Positions 6,684-15,700 of a stretch of 38,946 nucleotides of DNA are shown here, one piece after another; position 1 is the stretch's first letter, and every line of letters starts with the position of its first letter. Position numbers and translations under genes: made by a program. The notes below the pieces were generated by a model, which had not been told where the DNA came from, did not search any database, and saw only the letters and a program-made list of their open reading frames with translations. The stretch covers positions 1 through 38,946 of the forward strand of contig JACOMS010000006.1 of NCBI GenBank assembly GCA_014324115.1. The letters run 5' to 3'. Origin of the DNA: Hyphomonadaceae bacterium. Lineage in GTDB: Bacteria; Pseudomonadota; Alphaproteobacteria; Caulobacterales; Maricaulaceae.

Positions 6684-7793
6684 ATGAACCGTGATAATTT
6701 TATTCCAACCCTGACCCATGCCACCGAGCGGGATATTGATCTCGTGCTCGTACAGGAACTCCATGCGTCCCGTGATTTCGTGCGCTGGATGGCAGCACAG
6801 GTCAATATCACCAGGGGGATTGCCCGGTGGGATGTGAGGCACAGCCAACGTCGCACGCGCAATCGCCGCGAAATCGATATTTTTGTTGACATCCGGCATG
6901 AGGATAAAACGCGCACCGCCCTGTTGATTGAAAACAAAATTGATGCCACCGAACAGCCGGATCAGGCGGAAAGCTACCGCGAGGAGGTGGACGTCCTCAC
7001 ATCAACCCATAACAATCGTGACATGGGCAATCGTCATATGTATGACGCTGCCGCGGCGATCATTGTATGTCCGCAAAGTTACAGGGCGGAACATGGTGTG
7101 TTTACGTCGAAATTCGACACCTGCCTGTCCTATGAATCTATCCGGGACCGGTTTCTGGATGCAGAGAGAAGAGCGGATGCTGAAACCGTGTCGAGACGGT
7201 ATCAGCACCTGGCGGGACTGTTTGATCAGGCCATTCACAAGCACCGCAGGGGCTATACTCCGATTCCGGATACCAAGGTCGGCGATTTTAACGCAAAATA
7301 CGTGCAGATGCTCCGGGAAATGGCGCCGGAAATCATACCGGGCCCAAGCATGTTGAAACCGGCAAATCCGCGTGAAAGTACGTCGATGATATTTGACAAA
7401 AAAACCCTTGCAGCCATGCCGGAACATGTCCGCCCGCACAGATTTTCCCATGAACTGGGCCGCGGCTCTGAACAGCGTGCGAATTATGTGGCTGTTACCT
7501 TTCCGGGATGGGGGGCGGCGCTTCCGGCCATTCGTGGGCGCCTCATAGCGGATACAACCGCCATCGGCGCAGAATTCTCGGCAAAGACGCCCAACAAGTC
7601 CCGCCCCAATCCCGGGCTGGTTCTGTCGTTGCCTACCCGGCCCGTGGACAACCAGGGCAGCTTTTCCGAACAGCAGCATCTGCTGGCCGACGGGATCGAA
7701 AAAGCTGTCGGTCTCAGAAACTGGCTGATTGAAAATATCGACCTGCTCCGGCAATGGAGGTCCCTGGTTGATCAACACCCAAGGTCCGAATGA
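6684..7793 (+). CDS. PD-(D/E)XK nuclease-fold protein
   Basis: A 369-residue protein. ATG 6684 follows AGGGAAAG at about 10 nt. The N-terminal domain has the PD-(D/E)XK core: REIDIFVDI (Asp65) followed after a turn by ALLIENKIDA (Glu83-Asn84-Lys85), as in the PDDEXK_4 family of uncharacterised nucleases. The remainder (about 200-369) has no motif I recognise; it may bind the substrate or a partner. The stop overlaps the helicase ATG (7790-7793), so it is the first gene of a coupled three-gene operon. The catalytic residues look intact. I expect DNA or RNA cleavage; the target is unknown. Confidence 0.8.
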   Translation: MNRDNFIPTLTHATERDIDLVLVQELHASRDFVRWMAAQVNITRGIARWDVRHSQRRTRNRREIDIFVDIRHEDKTRTALLIENKIDATEQPDQAESYREEVDVLTSTHNNRDMGNRHMYDAAAAIIVCPQSYRAEHGVFTSKFDTCLSYESIRDRFLDAERRADAETVSRRYQHLAGLFDQAIHKHRRGYTPIPDTKVGDFNAKYVQMLREMAPEIIPGPSMLKPANPRESTSMIFDKKTLAAMPEHVRPHRFSHELGRGSEQRANYVAVTFPGWGAALPAIRGRLIADTTAIGAEFSAKTPNKSRPNPGLVLSLPTRPVDNQGSFSEQQHLLADGIEKAVGLRNWLIENIDLLRQWRSLVDQHPRSE

Positions 7794-9841
7794 GCGTCAT
7801 TCCCTCCGTTTCCGTTACCTATGCCCGCAGCGGCAAGTCCATCAGGACGAATGAGCTGGGCATGCGCCCGATGCAGGAGCGGGTCTATGACAAGCGGGGT
7901 GAGCCGTATCTTCTGATCAAGTCACCGCCGGCATCAGGCAAGAGCCGTGCGCTGATGTTCGTCGCCCTCGACAAGCTGGCTAATCAGGGTATCAGACAGG
8001 CCGTCGTGGTGGTGCCGGAAAAGTCCATCGGGGCAAGCTTTGATGACGAACCGCTGAGCCGGTACGGGTTCTGGGCTGACTGGACGGTCGCCCCGAAATG
8101 GAACCTGTGTCATTCGCCGGGAACGGACGGCGGCAAGGTCAAGTCCGTCGGCGCCTTTCTGGGCAGCGGCGACCCGGTGCTGGTCTGTACCCATGCCACT
8201 TTCCGCTTTGCCGTCGAAAAGTTTGGGGTTGAGGCCTTTGATAACCGGCTGATCGCCGTGGATGAATTCCACCATGTCTCGGTGAGCGAGGACAGTATTC
8301 TTGGCTCCCAACTCAATGAATTGATTGCCCGGAACCGGGTGCATGTAGTGGCCATGACCGGCAGCTATTTCCGCGGCGATGCCGTGCCGATCCTGACGCC
8401 GGAGAACGAGGCCAGGTTTGATACGATTACCTACACCTATTATGAGCAGCTTAACGGCTACGCACACCTCAAGACCCTCGATATCGGATATTTCTTCTAT
8501 TCCGGGTCCTATGCCGATCACATTCTCAAGGTGCTTGATCCGGCCGAGAAGACGATTGTGCACATCCCGAATGTGAACTCCCGCGAGAGCACCAAGGACA
8601 AGCACAGGGAGGTCGAGCACATTATCGAGTCCCTGGGAGAGTGGCAGGGGACAGACCCGGTCACGGGCTTTCAGCTTGTGAAGATACCGCAGGGGCGCGT
8701 TCTGAGGATCGCCGATCTGGTGGATGATGAGCCCTTGAGGCGCGACAGGGTGTCCGCCGCCCTCAAGGACCCCGCTCACAAGGACAATCGTGCCCATGTG
8801 GACATTATCATCGCTCTGGGTATGGCCAAGGAGGGGTTTGACTGGATCTGGTGCGAGCATGCGCTGACAGTCGGATATCGCGCCAGCCTGACGGAGATCG
8901 TACAGATTATCGGTCGCACAACCCGTGATGCCGAGGGCAAGACCCGGGCCCGTTTCACGAATCTGATCGCCGAACCTGATGCAGGGGAAGAGGCCGTCAC
9001 CGAGGCGGTGAATGATATGCTCAAGGCCATCGCTGCAAGTCTGCTCATGGAGCAGGTTCTGGCCCCGCGTTTCAACTTCACTCCCAAAACCCCGGACGGC
9101 GGGCCGGTCGAAGGCTTTGACTACGGCGAAGGCGGCTATAACCCGGACAGGGAAAATGTCGGTGTCAGCGAGGACGGCGAACGGCTCCGGATTGAAATCA
9201 AGGGGCTGGCCGAGCCGAAGAGCAAAGAGGCCAGACGCATTTGTCAGGAGGACCTGAATGAGATCATCACCCCTTTTCTTCAGGATACCACGGCCGTTGA
9301 GCGCGGGATTTTCGATGAAGAGCTAGTACCCGAAGAACTGACCCAGATATGTATGGGCAGAATTGTCAGGGACAAATACCCCGGGCTGAGTGACGAGGAT
9401 CAGGAAGCCGTGCGTCAGCATGCCGTTGCAACACTCAACCTGGGCCAGATAGCCAAGCAGGGCGCACTTGAAGCATCGGATGGGACATCGGGTGAGGGGA
9501 AGGGCAACACGGCCCTGATTGACGGGGTGCGCAAGTTTGCCATGGACGTGCGGGAGCTTGATATTGACCTGATTGACCGGATCAATCCCTTCAGCGGGGC
9601 CTATGCGATTCTGGCCAAGGCCATGAATGAGGACAGCCTGAAACAGATTGCGGCGGTCATATCGGCCAGGAAAGTGAAACTCACACTCGAAGAAGCCCGC
9701 GAACTGGCCAGGCGGGCCGTGGCATTCAAGGAAGAAAGGGGGCGGTTGCCGTCATCCACATCCGATGACCCCTGGGAGAGGACAATGGCTGACGGTGTGG
9801 CATACCTGACGCGCATGAGGCGGCAGGCGAAGAATGACTAA
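7790..9841 (+). CDS. DEAD/DEAH-type SF2 helicase
   Basis: A 683-residue protein. Visible motifs in order: Walker A SPPASGKSRALM (Lys51), motif II VDEFHH (about 158-161), motif III MTGSYFRG (about 189), a second RecA-like domain with IALGMAKEGFDW (about 341-352), and motif VI QIIGRTTRD (about 372-380). The C-terminal 300 residues carry no motif I can name. This layout is that of restriction-type SF2 helicases/translocases. The start overlaps the nuclease gene by 4 bp, and the end overlaps the GIY-YIG gene by 8 bp, so the three products are likely made in fixed ratio and act together on DNA. I recall relatives beside GIY-YIG genes. Confidence 0.88.
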   Translation: MSVIPSVSVTYARSGKSIRTNELGMRPMQERVYDKRGEPYLLIKSPPASGKSRALMFVALDKLANQGIRQAVVVVPEKSIGASFDDEPLSRYGFWADWTVAPKWNLCHSPGTDGGKVKSVGAFLGSGDPVLVCTHATFRFAVEKFGVEAFDNRLIAVDEFHHVSVSEDSILGSQLNELIARNRVHVVAMTGSYFRGDAVPILTPENEARFDTITYTYYEQLNGYAHLKTLDIGYFFYSGSYADHILKVLDPAEKTIVHIPNVNSRESTKDKHREVEHIIESLGEWQGTDPVTGFQLVKIPQGRVLRIADLVDDEPLRRDRVSAALKDPAHKDNRAHVDIIIALGMAKEGFDWIWCEHALTVGYRASLTEIVQIIGRTTRDAEGKTRARFTNLIAEPDAGEEAVTEAVNDMLKAIAASLLMEQVLAPRFNFTPKTPDGGPVEGFDYGEGGYNPDRENVGVSEDGERLRIEIKGLAEPKSKEARRICQEDLNEIITPFLQDTTAVERGIFDEELVPEELTQICMGRIVRDKYPGLSDEDQEAVRQHAVATLNLGQIAKQGALEASDGTSGEGKGNTALIDGVRKFAMDVRELDIDLIDRINPFSGAYAILAKAMNEDSLKQIAAVISARKVKLTLEEARELARRAVAFKEERGRLPSSTSDDPWERTMADGVAYLTRMRRQAKND

Positions 9842-11021
9842 AGAGTTCACCGAAGAAGACGCCGCGCTTCTGGCCGAGCTCGGGATCGGGGTTGAGAGCA
9901 AAAAGGAACTCGCCCACACGCCGCGCGAAGAGCGCATCATGGGGGGATTTGAAGAGATTCAGCACTTTGCCGCCAAACACGGGCGCGTGCCGCAGCACAG
10001 CGAAGTACGGGATGTTTTCGAGCGCCTTCATGCCGCCCGGCTGGAGCGCCTTCGCACCCTTGAACAGTCCCGCGAGCTCATCGGCTCTCTGGATGACGCA
10101 GGGCTTCTGGAGGGTGCGGCTCCGGAGTCATCAACCCGGACAGAACAGCTTGATGATGACGCACTGTTGGCCGAGCTTGGAGTCAAGGCCGGGGATATGC
10201 CGGTTACGGAGTTAAGGCATGTGCGTTCAGCCGCAGACAAGAAGGCGGCCCGGGATGTGGCAAGGCGCGATATATGTGAGGATTTTGAGACTTTCAGGCC
10301 GCTTTTCGAGCAGGTGCAAAGGGAGCTGGACACAGGGATTCGGGAGACACGCTCCTTCGAGCGCAAGGCCGAGATCGAAAGGGGGCGCTTCTTCATTGTC
10401 GGAGGCCAGAAAGCCTATGTTGCCGGGCGTGGCGAGGACTTTCTCACAGACCAGGGCATGGTGGATGCCCGCCTGCGTGTCATTTTCGACAACGGCACCG
10501 AGAGCAACATGCTCATGCGTTCGCTGCAACGGGCTCTGCATAAGGATGAGGCCGGGCGGCGCATTACGGAACCGACCGCCGGTCCCCTGTTTTCCGACCG
10601 GATAATCGATGGGAACGAGGCAAGCGGCACCATCTATGTGCTGCGCAGCCGGTCCGATCATCCCCAGGTCGCCGCAAACAGGGAACTTGTGCACAAGATC
10701 GGCGTGACCCACATGGATGTGGAGAAGCGCATCAGCGGGGCGCATCTCCAGCCCACGTTCCTGATGGCCGGTGTCAGGATTGTAGCGACCTATCAGCTCT
10801 ACAATATTGATCGCACCAAGCTGGAAAACCTGATTCATCGCATCTTTGAACCTGCGCGCCTTGAAATCGGGATCAAGGATCGGTTCGGGCGAACCGTTGT
10901 GCCGCGCGAATGGTTCCTTGTACCGCTCCATGTCATTGATGAAGCCGTGGCGCGAATCAGGAACGGCACAATCAGGAATGTCCGGTACGATCCCGGGCAA
11001 GCCGCCTTGGTCGGGGTCTGA
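9834..11021 (+). CDS. GIY-YIG nuclease-family protein (T5orf172-like)
   Basis: A 395-residue protein starting inside the end of the helicase gene. The N-terminal half repeats a short element: EDAALLAELGIGVESKKE (about 8-25) and DDALLAELGVKAGDMPVTEL (about 108-126), with HGRVPQHSEVRDVFERLHA between. The C-terminal half holds the GIY-YIG core in the T5orf172 style: SGTIYVLRSRSDH (about 264-276), HKIGVTHMDVEKRISGA (about 287-303), and the late acidic residue in RTKLENLIHRIF (Glu331). Such domains cleave DNA with one metal ion. The leading repeat may bind partners. This is the last gene of the island. I recall homologues always next to a helicase like the upstream gene. Confidence 0.85.
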   Translation: MTKEFTEEDAALLAELGIGVESKKELAHTPREERIMGGFEEIQHFAAKHGRVPQHSEVRDVFERLHAARLERLRTLEQSRELIGSLDDAGLLEGAAPESSTRTEQLDDDALLAELGVKAGDMPVTELRHVRSAADKKAARDVARRDICEDFETFRPLFEQVQRELDTGIRETRSFERKAEIERGRFFIVGGQKAYVAGRGEDFLTDQGMVDARLRVIFDNGTESNMLMRSLQRALHKDEAGRRITEPTAGPLFSDRIIDGNEASGTIYVLRSRSDHPQVAANRELVHKIGVTHMDVEKRISGAHLQPTFLMAGVRIVATYQLYNIDRTKLENLIHRIFEPARLEIGIKDRFGRTVVPREWFLVPLHVIDEAVARIRNGTIRNVRYDPGQAALVGV

Positions 11022-11123
11022 GGAGCCGCCGGAGCCGTCTTTCAATTTTTGCGTCAGGGCCCGGGGTCGGAGAGAGCCCGCAGGTAGCGAGACCGCCGTC
11101 TCACCCCGCAATCAAACCATTGT

Positions 11124-11429
11124 TTACGCGATCAGTGTGTTGTTTTGCAAAACCTCACGGTTTTCCGCCAACCACCCCCGTGCGGCATGTTGCGCCAGTG
11201 TGATGTCGCCCGGAGTCATCTCAATCCTGATTTTCTCGCAATATGCCCTGGCGGGGTGAGAACCCATCATGGCGGCGAGGCTGAGCCATTTGTGAGCCGC
11301 GACAAAATCCGGTCCGCGATCCCCGACATCAGTCGAATAAATCAGTCCCAGACGCAAGAGATCTTCCCGACCTGCGGCTGCATGTACGGCCGCTTCGGCT
11401 TCCTGTACTTCCATGTGTGTAAAGGCCAC
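11124..11429 (-). CDS. Sel1-repeat-like small protein
   Basis: About 101 residues. GTG 11429 is chosen because AGAGAGGG lies 7 nt upstream; an in-frame ATG at 11414 with GAGGTG upstream is the alternative. Longer in-frame starts give a basic, unrelated leader. LLRLGLIYSTDVGDRGPDFV then AAHKWLSLAAMMGSHPAR is one Sel1-type helix pair. The end EMTPGDITLAQHAARGWLAE is common in alphaproteobacterial single-repeat Sel1 proteins. Sel1 repeats mediate protein contacts; the partner is unknown. It converges on the GIY-YIG gene and marks the apparent right edge of the island. Confidence 0.65.
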   Translation of the reverse strand: MAFTHMEVQEAEAAVHAAAGREDLLRLGLIYSTDVGDRGPDFVAAHKWLSLAAMMGSHPARAYCEKIRIEMTPGDITLAQHAARGWLAENREVLQNNTLIA

Positions 11430-11686
11430 CTCAGTCCCTCTCTCTGGTGCCGTTTCTTTCACCCGACAACTTCGGTAAAATCGAACACGCCGTGCAGTTG
11501 TTATCTCCGCACATCCGCATCTTTCGCGGAAGCGGCTGAATACAAGGTTAATCCCGGGGGGATTCATATCGGTTTTTTTCGTTAAAATGAAAAACCCCAA
11601 AAATGGGTGTATTCATGTAAGCTGTTATTTTTAATGAAAAAATCCCGAAACAAGGTGGTTTGACACCGCCATAATTTTACAATGTA

Positions 11687-13120
11687 TCACGATTGTGCCG
11701 CTTTTTTGGTCGGGTGTTTGCGCAAATACACCTTAAAAGATGTACCGTCCGAACCGGTCTTGGTCAAAACCAGTTTACCGCCCTGAGCGTGGGCCAGTTC
11801 CCTGGCGATTGTAAGGCCAAGGCCCGTGCTGCCGTGGCCGGAAGAGCTGACAAAGGCCTGAAACAGATTGTCCTGCACCTTGTGCGGCAGGCCCGGTCCC
11901 GTGTCAGTGACGGAAATCTCCACATGTGAATCTGTCTGCTGTGCCGCCACGATCAGTTTTCGCTCTGCGATATCGTCCTTTATCGCTGCCATGGCCTGGG
12001 CGGCATTGCGGAACAGGTTGTTGAAAATGCGGTAGCTGTGGTCAGGATCGGCAAAGACCACCAGGCCGGACGGGACGGTGTTGACAAAGTTGATCTTGCG
12101 CGGGCCGGTGCCGAAAGTGGGGAGTACATCTCCGGCAGCCTCGCCCAGCAGAAAACAGATTTTGAGCGATTGTAACTGTGGCGGGCCTTCCTTTGACTGG
12201 CTGAAATTGAGCACATCGGCACACAGCTTTATACCGCGATCAATGGCGCGAACCAGACGCTGCCCCATATTTGCGACACGCTCTTCCCTGTCCATGGCCA
12301 GGCGATCAGAAATGAGCTGCGCCGATGTCAGTACATTACGCAGGTCATGGTTAATTTTGGCCACGGCAAGACCCAGAGTAGCCAGACGCTCGCGCTGTTT
12401 GAGTGAGGCACGCACGCTCTGCCTCATGTCGTAAAACTCACGCTGTAATTGCCCGATTTCATCCTTGCGGGATGACGGCGGCAGATTTGAGCGTTTGAGT
12501 TCCGGATTCTCACGAAAATCAGCGAGGGCCCTGGCAAGGTTTTTGATGGGCTTCACGATCAGGACGGACAGCGTGAGGTAAAGCAGCAACCCGGAAACTA
12601 ACGCGATAATAATAGAGAGCCAGAAAATCCGCCCGGCAAAATCCTGAAGCGCACCCTTGAGCGAGGCCCTGGGCACAATGTATTCGATGTATTCCTGCCC
12701 TTCAAGCACGGCGCCGGAGCGGATGCGCAGAAAACCATCCATATCACCGAAGTAACTGCGAAAAGTGGCACCAAAATGTGGAAAGCGGCGCTGACCCCGA
12801 ATATCCACCAGTTCAAAATCGGCGTCAAACGGCGGCTCACCCAGAATTAATTCCTTCATGCCCGCCCGCTTGGCAGACAGCATTATGATATCTGTATCAT
12901 CCATAAATTGCCTGGTGAGCACTTCACTGGCCTGAAAATCCGGGACGCCGGTCAGCGCCAGCACAATGTGTCCGGCCCGCTCCGCGCGGCCCTCGAGCCA
13001 CATCTGCCTGTAGAGCGCCGCGGAGGGAATAAATATGACAACTTCCGCCAGCATGACGAACGCAAACGTCATGAGCAGAAGTTTTCCGGACAGTCGTCGG
13101 GATATAAATCCGTCGATCAT
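11687..13120 (-). CDS. Membrane sensor histidine kinase without an adjacent response regulator
   Basis: 477 residues: a membrane span at about 13-37, a periplasmic sensor region of about 38-163, a second span at about 164-188, HAMP at about 189-243, and a dimerisation/phosphoacceptor helix with KINHDLRNVLTSAQLISDRL (His258). The ATP-binding domain follows with N box NNLFRNAAQAM, G1 VTDTGPGLP and G2 GSTGLGLTIARE. All residues needed for autophosphorylation appear present. It is the last gene of an operon behind the FAD oxidoreductase (18-bp gap) and the TVP38 gene, and no receiver-domain gene is near. Its input may concern the membrane or redox state handled by those neighbours; that is inference. 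Confidence 0.9.
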   Translation of the reverse strand: MIDGFISRRLSGKLLLMTFAFVMLAEVVIFIPSAALYRQMWLEGRAERAGHIVLALTGVPDFQASEVLTRQFMDDTDIIMLSAKRAGMKELILGEPPFDADFELVDIRGQRRFPHFGATFRSYFGDMDGFLRIRSGAVLEGQEYIEYIVPRASLKGALQDFAGRIFWLSIIIALVSGLLLYLTLSVLIVKPIKNLARALADFRENPELKRSNLPPSSRKDEIGQLQREFYDMRQSVRASLKQRERLATLGLAVAKINHDLRNVLTSAQLISDRLAMDREERVANMGQRLVRAIDRGIKLCADVLNFSQSKEGPPQLQSLKICFLLGEAAGDVLPTFGTGPRKINFVNTVPSGLVVFADPDHSYRIFNNLFRNAAQAMAAIKDDIAERKLIVAAQQTDSHVEISVTDTGPGLPHKVQDNLFQAFVSSSGHGSTGLGLTIARELAHAQGGKLVLTKTGSDGTSFKVYLRKHPTKKAAQS

Positions 13121-13138
13121 GCCTTATGGTGTGACTAT

Positions 13139-14581
13139 CTAATGAAAGCGAGACAAAAATCCGGCAAAAGCCTTGGCTTTGGGTCCAAAAATGGTGTCGG
13201 CGTAAAACGAGCTTGAGGCCCGTTTTATCGCTTCGCCGCGCGTCGGATAGGGCGAAATGATCTGCGCGAGGCCGGAAATCCTGACCTTGTTGGTCATGGC
13301 AACAGACATCATCTGGATAATATCCCCTGCGCCGTCGCCGACCACGGATGCACCCAGAATTTTACCGCCTTTTGTAGCGACAATCCTGACGCCGCCATGG
13401 GTGCTGCGCTCGGCAATCGCCCGATCATTTTCCTCAAACTCCCACTTAACAACTCTCACATTCCCATGCTTTTCACGGGCTTGCGCTTCGGTCATACCGA
13501 TTGAGGCGAGTTCGGGTTCCGTGTAGATGGCCGCCGGCATACGATCCGTCGTGGCCTTGCCCGCAATGCGGTTAATAATCGGGGGCAGGAAGTAAAACGC
13601 CTTGATAATAACACCGGCATGGTATCCGGCGGCATGGGTCAACCCCCCCATGCCGGCCGCGACATCACCGACGGCGAAAACCCTTTTATTGGATGTGCGC
13701 AGGCAGTCATCGGTTTTTATGCCGCGCCTGTCATGTTCCACACCCGCATTTTCGAGTTCCAGGCCGTCCATGAAGGGGCGGCGACCTGCTGCAACCAGGA
13801 GGTGCGAGCCTTCGACTTTGGTACCGTCTCCCAATTCGATGGTGACACCGTCCCTGTCGCCGGAAATCTGTTTGGTTTCGGCAGGAGCATGGAAAACAAT
13901 ACCTTCGGACTTGAGCTGTTCGACCAGGACCTCAGCATGCTCCGGTTCGCTGCGGCCCAAGGGTGCAACAATATCGAAAATCTCAACTTCGCTGCCGAGA
14001 CGCCTGAATGATTGACCCAGTTCCAGCCCGATCGGACCGGCCCCGATAACCAGGAGCCTGTCCGGCAGCACGTCCACATCGAAAATGTCTTCATTGGTCA
14101 GGTAGGGCGTGTCCGCCAGTCCCGGAATCGGCGGAGCCGAGGCACGGGAGCCTGTAGACACTACAAACCGTTTGGCGCGGACCTCTGTCGTCTCTGACTC
14201 AACCGTCCTGACGTCCCTGAACCGTGCGTGTTCACGAATGACGATACAGCCCAAGCCCTCAAACCGTTCCTGGCTATCGACAGGGGCGATGGTTTCAATA
14301 ACCCCCTTGATATGCGCCTTGACAGCCTCGAAATCGACATTGACTTTCCTGACAGGCTCAACCCCGTAAGGGGCGCCGTCACGAGGGTATTGCGCATGCT
14401 TGCCCGCCGCGATCAGGGCTTTGGAGGGTACACAGCCGTAGTTCAGACAATCCCCGCCCATTTTCCCGGCTTCGTACAGGACAACCGAACGTCCCAACAT
14501 GGCGGCTCCGGCGGCGACAGACAGTCCACCCGACCCCGCACCGATCACACATAGATCGACATTATGTTCTGTTTTGGACAT
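13139..14581 (-). CDS. FAD-dependent pyridine nucleotide-disulfide oxidoreductase (mercuric-reductase-like)
   Basis: 480 residues, ATG after AAGGAAGG. An N-terminal FAD site VIGAGSGGLSVAAG (about 12-25) is followed by the redox disulfide GGDCLNYGCVPSK (about 42-54). The NAD(P) site is VIGAGPIGLELGQSFRRLG (about 170) and the second FAD contact is FAVGDVAAG. The C-terminal dimer domain contains ISPYPTRGEAIKRA, where lipoamide dehydrogenases have a catalytic His-x-His-Pro. Here it is Tyr-Pro-Thr, so it is not a typical lipoamide dehydrogenase. No N-terminal heavy-metal domain or C-terminal Cys pair is present, so mercury reduction is not supported. It is commonly found beside TVP38/TMEM64 genes, as here. 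Confidence 0.9.
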   Translation of the reverse strand: MSKTEHNVDLCVIGAGSGGLSVAAGAAMLGRSVVLYEAGKMGGDCLNYGCVPSKALIAAGKHAQYPRDGAPYGVEPVRKVNVDFEAVKAHIKGVIETIAPVDSQERFEGLGCIVIREHARFRDVRTVESETTEVRAKRFVVSTGSRASAPPIPGLADTPYLTNEDIFDVDVLPDRLLVIGAGPIGLELGQSFRRLGSEVEIFDIVAPLGRSEPEHAEVLVEQLKSEGIVFHAPAETKQISGDRDGVTIELGDGTKVEGSHLLVAAGRRPFMDGLELENAGVEHDRRGIKTDDCLRTSNKRVFAVGDVAAGMGGLTHAAGYHAGVIIKAFYFLPPIINRIAGKATTDRMPAAIYTEPELASIGMTEAQAREKHGNVRVVKWEFEENDRAIAERSTHGGVRIVATKGGKILGASVVGDGAGDIIQMMSVAMTNKVRISGLAQIISPYPTRGEAIKRASSSFYADTIFGPKAKAFAGFLSRFH

Positions 14582-14604
14582 TGTTTTTCCTTCCTTGCAG
14601 GTAA

Positions 14605-15345
14605 CTAGGCCGCGGGGGCGGAACCCTGTTTGATTTTCTTGTAAATAACAGGAATGAGCGCGAGCACAATCAGGCCGATAATCGGGATGAGGATGTGCGG
14701 TTGCGTCATAAGCCCGGTCAGTTTCAATTCTTCACCGGCATCAAACACGACTCCGGCACCGTTACCAACACTGGCATAGACAAAGGTCCCCGGCATGATT
14801 CCGAAAAAGGTCGCGAGCACATAGTTACGCAGCTTCACGCGGAGAAGCGCCGGTACAATATTAACGATAAAAAACGGAAACAAAGGGACAAGACGCAGAA
14901 TGAAGAGATAGGACAATTCATTTTCCTGCAAGCCTTGTTCGAATTTTTTCATATAGGGCCCGGCCTTTTTTGCCAGCGAATCACCTATGGTATATCGGGC
15001 TAAAAGGAAAATGACTGTTGCGCCGATCGTGGCACCCATGACAGTCGCTATACCGCCCGTCACGGTGCCGAACAGGAATCCGCCGAAGATTGTCAGGAAG
15101 CCTGCCCCCGGAAAGGAAATTCCGACGAGAAGGGCGTAAATCATTATGAACCCCAGTAAGGTCAAAACCCGATTGTCATCAACAAAAGCCATCAGGACCT
15201 CGCGATTATCCTTCAGCGTGTCCAGGTTTACATATTTCGGACCGCCGAGCGCGAAAAAGGCGATCAGGGCGATGACAATAATACCGATCGGCAAAAAACG
15301 CTTGACCGAACCGGATTTGGCTTTTGGGGGTGTTTTCGTATCCAT
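14605..15345 (-). CDS. TVP38/TMEM64 (VTT-domain) membrane protein
   Basis: 246 residues, ATG 15345 after AAGGAG at 7 nt. A polar N-terminus is followed by a first span (about 17-32). The VTT/SNARE-associated core then appears with SFPGAGFLTIFGGFLFG (about 76-92), a Gly-rich span and FLLARYTIGDSLAKK, then VKLRNYVLATFFGIMPGTF and two final spans. The family belongs to the DedA superfamily of inner-membrane proteins linked to lipid scrambling or ion movement. It is the first gene of the operon with the FAD oxidoreductase and histidine kinase. Confidence 0.9.
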   Translation of the reverse strand: MDTKTPPKAKSGSVKRFLPIGIIVIALIAFFALGGPKYVNLDTLKDNREVLMAFVDDNRVLTLLGFIMIYALLVGISFPGAGFLTIFGGFLFGTVTGGIATVMGATIGATVIFLLARYTIGDSLAKKAGPYMKKFEQGLQENELSYLFILRLVPLFPFFIVNIVPALLRVKLRNYVLATFFGIMPGTFVYASVGNGAGVVFDAGEELKLTGLMTQPHILIPIIGLIVLALIPVIYKKIKQGSAPAA

Positions 15346-15700
15346 TATTTTACTCCTTCGGGCGACCCGTTACAAGCTCAGGCACCAACTCCGGTCCTGC
15401 CATCCACGATCGCCGCAGGGCCATTGTAAGGAAAAAAGTCACATAGTACACATTTTTCTCAATTCGACACAATTATTATCCGAATGTGCTCCCATCATGT
15501 CGCGCGGGGCAGGGGGAGAACCTGTAACATATTTGCTACGGTAATACGATTCTACGATTTTTGTGTCATTCCTGTCAATGACCGGCTTGACACAGATGTA
15601 ACAAGTGCGTAGCGGGCGCGGCTGAATGACACGCAAGGTGAGTCGGCAGGTCATTGCACGGTGCGCGTTGCTATCCGGATGTTGCCATGGAGAGTTTAAC
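15346..15700. other. Divergent intergenic region between the TVP38 operon and rpmH
   Basis: About 355 bp with no convincing gene. It must hold the promoters of both divergent operons. The only clear element I see is the TTGACA box at 15587 upstream of rpmH. No DnaA-box cluster or other repeat was noticed. Confidence 0.6.
15587..15615 (+). promoter_or_regulatory. Candidate sigma-70-type promoter of rpmH-rnpA-yidC
   Basis: A perfect -35 TTGACA at 15587-15592 is followed after 17 nt by TAGCGG, a poor -10. It lies about 85 nt upstream of the rpmH start. Only the -35 box is convincing. Confidence 0.35.

Noticed and set aside
1-11021. DISARM, BREX or Hachiman locus
   Set aside because: No DUF1998, PLD nuclease, PglZ, BrxC or DUF1837 protein is seen; the helicase and methyltransferase alone do not fit these sets.
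11089-11102. Terminator hairpin GAGAC-CGCC-GTCTC
   Set aside because: Only five pairs and no T-run on either side.
13257-14554. Plus-strand frames opposite the FAD oxidoreductase gene
   Set aside because: They are antisense shadows of a strongly conserved coding region.
13139-14581. Mercury resistance gene merA
   Set aside because: The heavy-metal domain and the C-terminal Cys pair are missing, and no mer genes are nearby.
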